DNA of 64,000 nucleotides from Geobacter sp. DSM 9736 (GTDB lineage Bacteria; Desulfobacterota; Desulfuromonadia; Geobacterales; Geobacteraceae), in NCBI RefSeq assembly GCF_900187405.1, contig NZ_LT896716.1, forward strand, positions 620,001 to 684,000, read 5' to 3'. The notes below the pieces were generated by a model. The model was not told where the DNA came from and searched no databases. It saw only the letters and a program-made list of their open reading frames with translations. The stretch's first letter is position 1; every line of letters starts with the position of its first letter. A program made the position numbers and the translations under genes. This document shows positions 24,508 through 32,136 of this stretch, piece by piece.

Positions 24508-26730
24508 ATGAAGGTATGGCCGGGTAAACCTTATCCCCTTGGGGCCACATGGGACGGCTTCGGCGTCAACTTCGCCATCTTCGCCGAAAATGCGGATCGG
24601 GTGGAACTCTGCCTCTTCGATTCCCCGGAGGTCGATACAGAGACCGCCCGAATCGAGATGACCGAGCGAACGGACCAGGTCTGGCATGTATACCTCCGGG
24701 AGTCGCAGCCGGGGCAGCTCTACGGATATCGGGTCCACGGCCCTTTCCTGCCGGAGGAGGGGTTGCGATTCAATCCGAACAAGCTCCTCATAGACCCGTA
24801 TGCCAAAGCGCTGGCCGGAGACGTGCTCTGGGACGACAGCCTCTTCGGCTACACCATGGGGGCGGAGAATGCGGACCTTTCCTTCGACCCCCGCAACAGC
24901 GCCAGGGGAGTGCCGAAGTCGGTGGTGGTGGACCAGACCTTCGACTGGGAGGGGGACCGGCTGCTACGCAACCCGTGGCACGAAACCATCATCTACGAAA
25001 TGCACGTCAAGGGTTTCACCATGCGCCATCCGGATATCCCGTCGGAGCTGCGGGGGACCTATTCGGGGATTATTTCGCCTGCTTCGCTCTCCTATCTCAG
25101 GTCGCTGGGGGTGACCGCCGTGGAACTCATGCCGGTGCACCAGTTCGTATCGGACCGGATCCTGGAGGACCAGGGGCTCTCGAACTACTGGGGGTACAAT
25201 ACCATCGCCTATTTCGCCCCTGCCGTCCAGTATGCGAGCATCGGGCTCATCGGCAAGCAGGTTGCCGAATTCAAGCACATGGTGAAGACCCTCCACCGGG
25301 AGGGATTCGAGGTGATCCTGGACGTCGTGTACAACCACACAGCCGAAGGGAACCACTTGGGGCCGACCCTTTCGTTCCGGGGAATCGACAACCGGAGCTA
25401 TTACCATCTCATGCCGGAGCGTCGCTATTACCTCGATTTCACCGGAACCGGCAACACCCTCTGCACCAACCACCCGCGGGTGCTCCAGCTCATCATGGAC
25501 AGCCTTCGCTACTGGGTGCAGGAGATGCACGTGGACGGCTTCCGGTTCGACCTCGCTTCCGCGCTGGCGAGGGAACTCCATGAGGTGGACAAACTCTCCT
25601 CCTTCTTCGACATCATTCATCAGGATCCCGTCCTCTCCCAGGTAAAACTGATTGCGGAGCCGTGGGACGTAGGTCTGGGCGGGTATCAGGTGGGGAACTT
25701 TCCGGTCCTCTGGACCGAGTGGAACGGCCGGTATCGCGACACCGCCCGGCGCTTCTGGCGAAGCGACGAGGGGCAGATGTACGATATGTGCTACCGCCTC
25801 ACCGGCAGCAGCGATTTATATACCCGGGAAGGAAAACGCCCCTACGCGAGCATCAACTTCATCACCTGCCACGACGGCTTCACGCTACACGACCTGGTGA
25901 GTTACAACGAAAAGCACAACGAAGCCAATCTCCAGGGAAACAGCGACGGACCGGACGACAACCTGAGCTGGAACTGCGGAGTAGAGGGGCCTACGGAGGA
26001 CCAGGCGGTTCGCTCGCTGCGGAACCGCCAGAAGCGGAACTTCCTGGCGACACTCCTTCTTTCCCAGGGGGTTCCGATGATTCAGGCCGGAGACGAAATC
26101 GGCCGGACGCAGAAGGGGAACAACAACACTTACTGTCAGGACAACGAGCTGTCCTGGATAGACTGGAATCTGGACGACGAGCGGCGGACGCTGATGGAGT
26201 TCACCAGGCTTCTCATCCAGATCCGCAAGAGCCACCCGGTGTTCCGCCGCCGCAATTTTTTCCAGGGAAAGAACGTCCGCAGTTCGGAGATAAAGGACCT
26301 GACATGGTTTTATTCCACGGGTGAAGAGGTTGCGTTCGACCGGAGCGATTTCAACATGCGCTGCTTCGGTCTGCGCCTCGCGGGGGACGCTCTGGAGGAT
26401 GTGGATTCGGAAGGGAACTATCTTAAAGACGACACGTTCCTCATCCTTCTGAACGCCCACGTGGAAGCAGTCCCCTTCGTCCTTCCGGCCCGCAGCGATT
26501 CAGTTCGTTGGGAACTGGTGTTCGATACCGCCGACCCGATCGGCAGGGAAAGTATCGTGGGCAGGCTTAGCCAAGGGGAGCTATACACGATACAGGACCC
26601 GGAGGAGAAGGGGGGAGTACTTACCATGAGGCGGGGAGAAGTCTTCAACCTGGAGCCGCGCTCGCTGGCTCTTTTTCGTCACAGGCTCACATCTGAACAC
26701 TCGGTGCTGGGAGACCGGGTTCTTGTATGA
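24508..26730 (+). CDS. glgX: Glycogen debranching enzyme, GlgX/TreX type
   Basis: This 740-residue GH13_11 enzyme hydrolyses alpha-1,6 branches. MKVWPGKPYPLGATWDGFGVNFAIFAENADRVELCLF-type sequence forms the CBM48. The catalytic domain shows DVVYNHTAEGN, GFRFDLASAL (nucleophile), LIAEPWDVG (acid/base), and FITCHDGFTLHDLVSYNEKHNEANL. The ATG at 24508 follows AGGAGGG. The open frame continues 40 codons upstream, but only through the palindromic repeat, so an annotated longer start would be an artefact. With treY upstream it forms a trehalose-from-glycogen pair. Confidence 0.94.
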   Translation: MKVWPGKPYPLGATWDGFGVNFAIFAENADRVELCLFDSPEVDTETARIEMTERTDQVWHVYLRESQPGQLYGYRVHGPFLPEEGLRFNPNKLLIDPYAKALAGDVLWDDSLFGYTMGAENADLSFDPRNSARGVPKSVVVDQTFDWEGDRLLRNPWHETIIYEMHVKGFTMRHPDIPSELRGTYSGIISPASLSYLRSLGVTAVELMPVHQFVSDRILEDQGLSNYWGYNTIAYFAPAVQYASIGLIGKQVAEFKHMVKTLHREGFEVILDVVYNHTAEGNHLGPTLSFRGIDNRSYYHLMPERRYYLDFTGTGNTLCTNHPRVLQLIMDSLRYWVQEMHVDGFRFDLASALARELHEVDKLSSFFDIIHQDPVLSQVKLIAEPWDVGLGGYQVGNFPVLWTEWNGRYRDTARRFWRSDEGQMYDMCYRLTGSSDLYTREGKRPYASINFITCHDGFTLHDLVSYNEKHNEANLQGNSDGPDDNLSWNCGVEGPTEDQAVRSLRNRQKRNFLATLLLSQGVPMIQAGDEIGRTQKGNNNTYCQDNELSWIDWNLDDERRTLMEFTRLLIQIRKSHPVFRRRNFFQGKNVRSSEIKDLTWFYSTGEEVAFDRSDFNMRCFGLRLAGDALEDVDSEGNYLKDDTFLILLNAHVEAVPFVLPARSDSVRWELVFDTADPIGRESIVGRLSQGELYTIQDPEEKGGVLTMRRGEVFNLEPRSLALFRHRLTSEHSVLGDRVLV

Positions 26731-26791
26731 AAACAAGGAGGTTTGCTGCAGGTAGAGGTGGTGATTCTTTAGCGGATCGCAAAATAATCTG

Positions 26792-26820
26792 TTGACAAGA
26801 AAAAAAAGATACTTTACCGT
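26792..26820 (+). promoter_or_regulatory. Promoter of the SAM-riboswitch transcript
   Basis: TTGACA (26792-26797) and TACCGT (26815-26820), 17 bases apart, in an A-rich context 40 bases before the riboswitch. The -10 match is weak, but position and -35 are good. Confidence 0.5.
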
Positions 26821-26857
26821 TTGAGTACAAAAAAGGGCATACGCCCACAAGCAATTT

Positions 26858-26958
26858 CTTATCAAGAGCGACCGAGGGACAGGCCTGATGACGTCGCGGC
26901 AACCTCCCGTCAGGGAAGGTGCCAATTCCTGCGGAACCAGACGGTTCCGGGAGATAAG
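26858..26958 (+). ncRNA. SAM-I (S-box) riboswitch
   Basis: P1 is closed by CTTATC and GATAAG. Conserved internal elements appear in order: TCAAGAG, GAGGGACAGGCC, GATGACG with CGGCAACC, and GGTGCCAATTCC. This is the class I SAM aptamer. It controls the two trans-sulfuration genes downstream, which are expected to be off when S-adenosylmethionine is plentiful. Confidence 0.93.
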
Positions 26959-26987
26959 GAAGAGCGATGCACCTCCAGGTGTACAAT

Positions 26988-27017
26988 CCTCTTCCAACCC
27001 CGGAAGGGGATTTTTCA
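26988..27017 (+). terminator. Expression-platform terminator of the SAM riboswitch
   Basis: CCTCTTCC and GGAAGGGG form eight pairs (one G-T) with a six-base loop, followed by ATTTTTCATTTT. It ends just before the ribosome site of the first gene, as expected for SAM-induced termination. Confidence 0.75.
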
Positions 27018-27031
27018 TTTTGGAGGCAACA

Positions 27032-28171
27032 ATGAACATCGCTACCCAGGCAGCACAGATCGGACTCGATTGGGACACCCGCACCGGCGCGGTCACCGTC
27101 CCCGTCTATCAGACGGCAACCTTCCGCCACCCCGGGCTAGGGCAGAGCACCGGCTATGATTATTCCCGCTCGGGGAATCCTACCCGCCAGGCTCTTGAGG
27201 AGGGAATCGCACGTCTCGACGGCGGCGCGAGAGGCTTCGCCTACGCATCGGGGATGGCCGCCATCGCCAATATCCTCCTCCTTTTCAAAAGCGGCGATCA
27301 TATCGTCGTCACCGAGGATCTCTATGGCGGTACCTGCCGGCTCTTCGACCAGATCCTCACCCAGTACGGCCTCGCCTTCACCTACGTCGATACGAGCGAC
27401 ACCGCGGCTGTACGCGAAGCGATCCGCCCCGAGACAAAGGCGCTCTTCGTGGAGTCCCTCACCAACCCGCTTCTCAAGGTTGCCGACATTGCCGCCCTCT
27501 CAGCCATTTGCCGCCAGCGGGGGCTTCTCTGTATCGTTGATAACACATTCCTTACCCCGTACCTTCTGCGCCCGCTGGATCTTGGGGCGGACATCACCGT
27601 CTACAGCGGCACCAAATACCTCTCGGGACATAACGACACCGTTTCAGGTCTGGCGGTGGTGAAAGACCCGACCCTTGCCGAGCGGGTCTACTTCCATCAG
27701 AATTCTGTGGGGGCAGTGCTGGGGCCGCAGGATTCCTGGCTAACGATTCGCGGCATGAAGACCCTTTCTGTGCGCCTCGACCGTCAGCAGGAGAACGCCC
27801 TGCGGATCGCGGAGTGGCTTTCCGGTCATCCGAAGATCAGAAAGGTGTACTATCCGGGGCTCGCAGAACATCCCGGCCACGATCTCCTGAAGAAGCAGGC
27901 GCGCGGATTCGGGGCGATGATCGCCTTTGAGGTGGAGAGCCCCGATCAGGTGGAGCCGTTACTTATGAAGACCGATGTGATATCCTTCGCCGAAAGTCTC
28001 GGAGGGGTCGAGACCCTAATCACCTTTCCGCAGGTCCAGACTCATGCGGACATTCCCCCCGAGGTGCGTACGCGGCTGGGCATAAACGACGTGCTCCTGA
28101 GGCTTTCGGTGGGGATCGAGGACGCAGACGACCTGATCGCCGACCTGGCCCAGGCATTGGCAGGCTATTGA
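27032..28171 (+). CDS. Cys/Met-metabolism PLP enzyme, first copy (cystathionine gamma-synthase-like)
   Basis: The 379-residue enzyme belongs to the trans-sulfuration family. The PLP lysine lies in VYSGTKYLSGHND (about residue 195). YASGMAAI, the substrate tyrosine region YDYSRSGNPTR, and ESLGGVETLITFP near the C-terminus complete the active site. Members act as cystathionine gamma-synthase, beta- or gamma-lyase or O-acylhomoserine sulfhydrylase, and sequence alone does not settle which. The ATG at 27032 follows GGAGG directly after the riboswitch terminator; the frame extends upstream only through the riboswitch. A SAM-I switch points to methionine synthesis. Confidence 0.88.
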   Translation: MNIATQAAQIGLDWDTRTGAVTVPVYQTATFRHPGLGQSTGYDYSRSGNPTRQALEEGIARLDGGARGFAYASGMAAIANILLLFKSGDHIVVTEDLYGGTCRLFDQILTQYGLAFTYVDTSDTAAVREAIRPETKALFVESLTNPLLKVADIAALSAICRQRGLLCIVDNTFLTPYLLRPLDLGADITVYSGTKYLSGHNDTVSGLAVVKDPTLAERVYFHQNSVGAVLGPQDSWLTIRGMKTLSVRLDRQQENALRIAEWLSGHPKIRKVYYPGLAEHPGHDLLKKQARGFGAMIAFEVESPDQVEPLLMKTDVISFAESLGGVETLITFPQVQTHADIPPEVRTRLGINDVLLRLSVGIEDADDLIADLAQALAGY

Positions 28172-28173
28172 GA

Positions 28174-28211
28174 ATAGGTCTAATAGGTCCTATGAGACCT
28201 ATAGGACCTAT
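28174..28211 (+). promoter_or_regulatory. Two mutually exclusive perfect hairpins between the PLP-enzyme genes
   Basis: ATAGGTCT (28174-28181) is the exact complement of AGACCTAT (28195-28202). ATAGGTCCTAT (28183-28193) is the exact complement of ATAGGACCTAT (28201-28211). The arms overlap at 28201-28202 and are interleaved, so both cannot form fully at once. It lies just before the ribosome site at 28222-28225 and might tune translation of the second gene. Confidence 0.6.
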
Positions 28212-28233
28212 CAGTTCAGGAGGAATCATCAGC

Positions 28234-29367
28234 ATGAAAATTGGCACCCGCATCATCCACACCGGAGAAACCGACGAAAGGACAGGGGCCGTTTCGGTCC
28301 CGATCTACCAGACCTCGACCTTCGCCCAGAAGTCGGTTGACCATTTCGGAAAATATGACTATGCACGCTCTGACAACCCCACGAGGGAAGCCGTGGAGGA
28401 GGCCGTGGCGCAGTTGGAGGGGGGGAGCAGAGGCTTTGCCTTTGCCTCGGGAATGGCGGCCATCTCTTCCGCGCTTCTCCTCTTCTCGCCGGGGGATCAC
28501 CTGGTTGTCTGCGAGGATGTCTACGGCGGGACCTTCCGCGTCCTGACCCAGCTCTTTTCGCGTCTCGGAATCGAATCGACCTTTGTGGATGCGACCGACC
28601 CGGCAGCCATAGAGGCTGCATTCAAGCCCCACACGAAAGGGCTCTTCCTGGAGACCCCCTCGAATCCCCTCATGAAGATCATCGATCTGGCTGCTGCTTC
28701 CCGCATTGCAAAGGCACACGGCGCCATTACCCTGGTGGACAACACCTTCATGACTCCGTACCTGCAGCGCCCCCTGGAGCTTGGTTGCGACTTGGTGCTT
28801 CACAGCGGCACCAAGTTCCTCAACGGCCACAGCGACGTCATCTGCGGCTTTGCAGTCGTTGGGGACGCCGAACTCGGGAAGCGCATCCGCTTCATCCAGA
28901 ATGCCTTCGGGGCGGTCCTCGGCCCTCAGGATTCTTGGCTTGTGCTTCGCGGGTTGAAGACCCTGAAGGTCCGTATGGAGGAGAGCCAGCGGGGTGCCGA
29001 AAAGATCGCACGGTGGCTTGCGGGAGAGAAACGGGTGGACCAGGTGTTCTACCCTGGCTTAAAGGATCATCCAGGATTTGACGTCCACTCCCGTCAGGCT
29101 TCCGGCCCGGGCGCCGTGCTCTCCTTCACTCTCGATTCGCTGGAGACTACGCGCCGGCTCCTGGAGGGGATGCGGCTTGCCTCCTTCGCCGTAAGCCTTG
29201 GTGGCGTGGAGAGCATCATTTCCTATCCTGCAAAAATGTCGCATGCCGCCATGCCTCCGGCCGAGCGGGCGGCCCGTGGTATCGGAGATAACCTGGTAAG
29301 ACTTTCCGTTGGTCTGGAGGATGCGGAGGATCTTATAGAAGAAATGGACCGCCTCATCAACTGCTAG
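28234..29367 (+). CDS. Cys/Met-metabolism PLP enzyme, second copy (cystathionine lyase-like)
   Basis: The 377-residue paralogue of the preceding gene has KYDYARSDNPTREA, FASGMAAISS, the PLP lysine in LHSGTKFLNGHSDV (about residue 193) and SLGGVESIISYPAKMSHA. The serine-rich SYPA.MSHA end resembles cystathionine gamma- or beta-lyases, so it may complete the two-step route from an O-acylhomoserine to homocysteine, or the reverse to cysteine. The ATG at 28234 has an AGGAGG site; the frame extends to 28168 only through the hairpin region. It probably shares the riboswitch-controlled transcript. Confidence 0.88.
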   Translation: MKIGTRIIHTGETDERTGAVSVPIYQTSTFAQKSVDHFGKYDYARSDNPTREAVEEAVAQLEGGSRGFAFASGMAAISSALLLFSPGDHLVVCEDVYGGTFRVLTQLFSRLGIESTFVDATDPAAIEAAFKPHTKGLFLETPSNPLMKIIDLAAASRIAKAHGAITLVDNTFMTPYLQRPLELGCDLVLHSGTKFLNGHSDVICGFAVVGDAELGKRIRFIQNAFGAVLGPQDSWLVLRGLKTLKVRMEESQRGAEKIARWLAGEKRVDQVFYPGLKDHPGFDVHSRQASGPGAVLSFTLDSLETTRRLLEGMRLASFAVSLGGVESIISYPAKMSHAAMPPAERAARGIGDNLVRLSVGLEDAEDLIEEMDRLINC

Positions 29368-29540
29368 CGCGGCGCCATATTCGCGCCCTTCCGCCGTCGG
29401 TTCCTCCTCCTGCTCCTCGACGTAGCGCCGCTACGTCTGCGGGCCATCGGTCGTCACCGACGACGGAATCATCGCGAATCTGGCGCCGCACTAAACTTAC
29501 TCGCCCTTCCGCCGCCGGTTCCTCCTCCTGCTCCTCGATG
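29368..29540. repeat. Duplicated GC-rich intergenic repeat with palindrome
   Basis: A 37-base unit starting CGCCCTTCCGCCG and ending CTGCTCCTCGA occurs at 29384-29420 and again at 29502-29538 with one base changed. The first copy is enclosed by inverted arms GCGGCGCCATATTCGCG (29369-29385) and a near complement ending at about 29490. It contains CGTAGCGCCGCTACG, which resembles the core of the dispersed palindromic element. Confidence 0.65.
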
Positions 29541-29616
29541 TTGCACTGCTGTCTCACGTCTGTTGATGTCGCAGCCCTCAAAGCCTCTGGTATACTTGAG
29601 GTGAGGAGGGCATGCT

Positions 29617-30102
29617 ATGGCCACCGAGGATCTTGCATCGTATCTGAATGACCACCTGGCAGGCTCCGTGACGGCGCTTGAGCTGTTCGACTTCCTTATC
29701 AAGAAACAGGAGGGGACTGCGGCCGGGCAGGTCCTGACCAGGCTTCGGGAGGAGGTCGCGGCTGACCGGCGCGAGCTTGAAGCGCTCATGCTCCGGCTCG
29801 ATATCTCACAGAGCCGCACCCGGAAGGCGACCGCATACCTTGGAGAGAAGTTCTCGGAGCTGAAGCTTCGGGGGGACGATCCTTCAGGAAACTATCATCT
29901 CCTTCAGACTTTGGATGTGCTTTCCGCCGGCATCGAGGGGAAAGCCCTGCTGTGGCGGGCGTTGGCTGCTGCGGCACAGGATGTGCCCGCACTTCAGGTC
30001 CTGAAATACGATCTCCTCATCGAACGCGCCGAGACGCAGCGGAACCAGGTGGAGGAACTCCGTATTGCAGCGGCTAGAGCCGCACTGGGCAAATCTGGCT
30101 AG
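29617..30102 (+). CDS. Helical protein of unknown function
   Basis: The 161-residue protein is predicted almost entirely helical: SYLNDHLAGSVTALELFDFLIKK, then VLTRLREEVAADRRELEALMLRL, then a C-terminal helix NQVEELRIAAARAAL. The layout recalls ferritin-like or rubrerythrin-like four-helix proteins, but no diiron ligand pair is evident. It has a GAGGAGG site. Its TAG stop directly abuts the stop of the convergent NDH-2 gene. No family name can be given. Confidence 0.6.
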   Translation: MATEDLASYLNDHLAGSVTALELFDFLIKKQEGTAAGQVLTRLREEVAADRRELEALMLRLDISQSRTRKATAYLGEKFSELKLRGDDPSGNYHLLQTLDVLSAGIEGKALLWRALAAAAQDVPALQVLKYDLLIERAETQRNQVEELRIAAARAALGKSG

Positions 30103-31353
30103 TCATCCGCATTTGCCTCCTTCACCCTCTCTCGTTATCAGCCGGACCTGCCGCTCATGGGAAAAGTAGTAGTAGGACCAGTTAAGCAGAACCAGAAGCC
30201 GGTTCCGGAACCCGATCAGATAGAAAAGATGAAGTCCGAGCCATAACACCCACGCCATGAATCCGGAAAAGCCTGCTTTCCCTATCTGCGCTACCGCCGC
30301 ACTTCTGCCGATCGTAGCCATTGTTCCCTTGTCCCGGTATCGGAATGGCGGGATAACGTCTCCACGTTGGCGGGCGAGAATCGCTTTTCCCACGTAATCC
30401 CCCTGCTGCATCGCCACGGGGGCCACCATCGGAAGACCCTCACCATCCTGCTCCAGGTAGGCCGCATCCCCTGCGACATAGACGTCGGGGTGTCCGGGAA
30501 TGGTCAGATCCGGAAGCACCACGATCCTGCCCTGTGGCCCTTTGCGGCAATCTATCGCATCGGTCAGTGGGGCGCCTCTCACCCCGCTCGACCAGAAAAG
30601 AGTAGCGGCATCGATGCTGCTGCCATCATCCAGAAACACCCTGTCCGGTTGAGCATCTACGACCCTTCTTCCCAGTACGACCTCAACGCCCATCTCCGTC
30701 AGCTTTCGGTGCGCATACTTCTGAAGCCGCTCCGGAAGCGTCTTCAATAGCCTGTCCAGTTCGATCAGCACAATTCGGCAGTCGGGGGTATGAATTCCGG
30801 GGTAATCGCGGGCGAGCACGAAATGGATGAGTTCGGCCAGGGCTCCGGCGAATTCAACTCCCGTCGGCCCGCCACCGACAATAACAAAGGTAAGGAGCAT
30901 CCGGCGCCTTGCCGGATCGGACTCCCGTTCCCCCTTTTCGAAGCAGGAGAGTATCTGGCTTCGAAGATCGGTGGCTTCGTCGAGCCGTTTCAGGTCGTAG
31001 GAGAGGCGCCTGATGTTTTCCATTCCGAAGAAGTTGGTGATGCTGCCGGGGGCGATTACGGCGTAGTCGTAGCCGATGGGCCCGTCAGGCGTGAGGATCT
31101 CCCGTCGGTCGAAATCGATGCCGCACACCTCGTTCAGCCTGAAGGAGACATGCTCCCGGTGGCGAATGATGGCGCGTGCGGGGTATGCAATCGATTCCTG
31201 TTCGAGTCCTGCCGTTGCTACCTGATAGAGGAGGGGCTGGAAGAGGTGAAAATTCTCCCGGTCCACAACGACAACCTCCAACCCCCTCCCTGCGAGTGCC
31301 CTTGCCGCATGCAGACCGGCGAATCCTATGCCGACGATGACGACCCGCTTCAT
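30103..31353 (-). CDS. ndh: Type II NADH:quinone oxidoreductase
   Basis: The 416-residue flavoprotein has two Rossmann motifs: VVIVGIGFAGLHAARALAG for FAD at the N-terminus and VIVGGGPTGVEFAGALAEL for NADH at about residue 160. VYVAGDAAYLEQDG near 295 binds FAD. The hydrophobic C-terminal stretch (GFMAWVLWLGLHLFYLIGF) anchors it to the membrane. It oxidises NADH and reduces quinone without pumping ions. The ATG follows GGAGGTGAT. It is the second gene of a unit with the lipoprotein at 31395-31865. Confidence 0.92.
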   Translation of the reverse strand: MKRVVIVGIGFAGLHAARALAGRGLEVVVVDRENFHLFQPLLYQVATAGLEQESIAYPARAIIRHREHVSFRLNEVCGIDFDRREILTPDGPIGYDYAVIAPGSITNFFGMENIRRLSYDLKRLDEATDLRSQILSCFEKGERESDPARRRMLLTFVIVGGGPTGVEFAGALAELIHFVLARDYPGIHTPDCRIVLIELDRLLKTLPERLQKYAHRKLTEMGVEVVLGRRVVDAQPDRVFLDDGSSIDAATLFWSSGVRGAPLTDAIDCRKGPQGRIVVLPDLTIPGHPDVYVAGDAAYLEQDGEGLPMVAPVAMQQGDYVGKAILARQRGDVIPPFRYRDKGTMATIGRSAAVAQIGKAGFSGFMAWVLWLGLHLFYLIGFRNRLLVLLNWSYYYFSHERQVRLITREGEGGKCG

Positions 31354-31394
31354 ATCACCTCCGAAACAACCTCCGGTCGGGTCCGGCCAGACTC

Positions 31395-31865
31395 CTACCT
31401 GCCGACCGGTGCCCCTGTAGCAGCATCGACCTCGACGGTGGTGAGCCAGAGGAGGCCGTTTTCTTTTCCTCCTTCGCTTGCCCGGTACTGGATGGCGAAT
31501 TCCAGGATATCTCCCTTTTCAGGAGCCCCCTTTTTCAGGATAATCGAGAAGGGTACGATCTCATCCTGCCGCGAGTGTTGCGGTATGGGTATTTCCGTCT
31601 CCTTTGCCCGAAGAGCCCCGTCCCTTCCAAGCAGTGAGACCGTCAGCTGAAGACTCTCAATGACGGCGTAACGGACGTTTTTCAATGTTCCTTCGATGGC
31701 GAGACCCTCTGGCAGCTGTGTGGTTCTCCAGGCCAGATGGTAGTCGAAGTTGGCGTAGCGGTAGGGAAAGGCAGCCGCATTGTCTACCTGTGCATACCTG
31801 GCACCGCATCCTGTCAGAAGAAGTGACATTGCAAGAAGAGTAATTGCATGTGCCGCACGAGCCAT
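31395..31865 (-). CDS. Lipoprotein upstream of ndh
   Basis: The 156-residue protein has a signal peptide with lipobox LTGC (cysteine about residue 20). The mature part is mostly beta strands (YANFDYHLAWRTTQLPEGLAIEGTLKNVRYAVIESLQLTVSLLG), reminiscent of immunoglobulin-like envelope domains. The start follows GGAGGTG. It ends 41 bases before ndh on the same strand. No specific function is recognised. Confidence 0.65.
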   Translation of the reverse strand: MARAAHAITLLAMSLLLTGCGARYAQVDNAAAFPYRYANFDYHLAWRTTQLPEGLAIEGTLKNVRYAVIESLQLTVSLLGRDGALRAKETEIPIPQHSRQDEIVPFSIILKKGAPEKGDILEFAIQYRASEGGKENGLLWLTTVEVDAATGAPVGR

Positions 31866-32136
31866 ATTTACACCTCCGGGGGCTGTATCACTTCAACCAT
31901 ACCGGCGCTTGCCCCTTAGTCAACAACGGAAAGTGAAAATACAGATCCACGCTTCGTTGGGTGCCGTTGAATCGCTGAAGAGGACTGGTGATTATGCCTG
32001 CATAAAGGGGTGGGGAAGCTATGCAAAAGAAATGATATCAGAAGGATAGGGATTTGAATTTGCCAGGGAATAAAAATTGCTTAATTTGCAGATTCAAATA
32101 TTGTGTTGTTGGCTTACTGCTGGCGCGGCTCTGACG

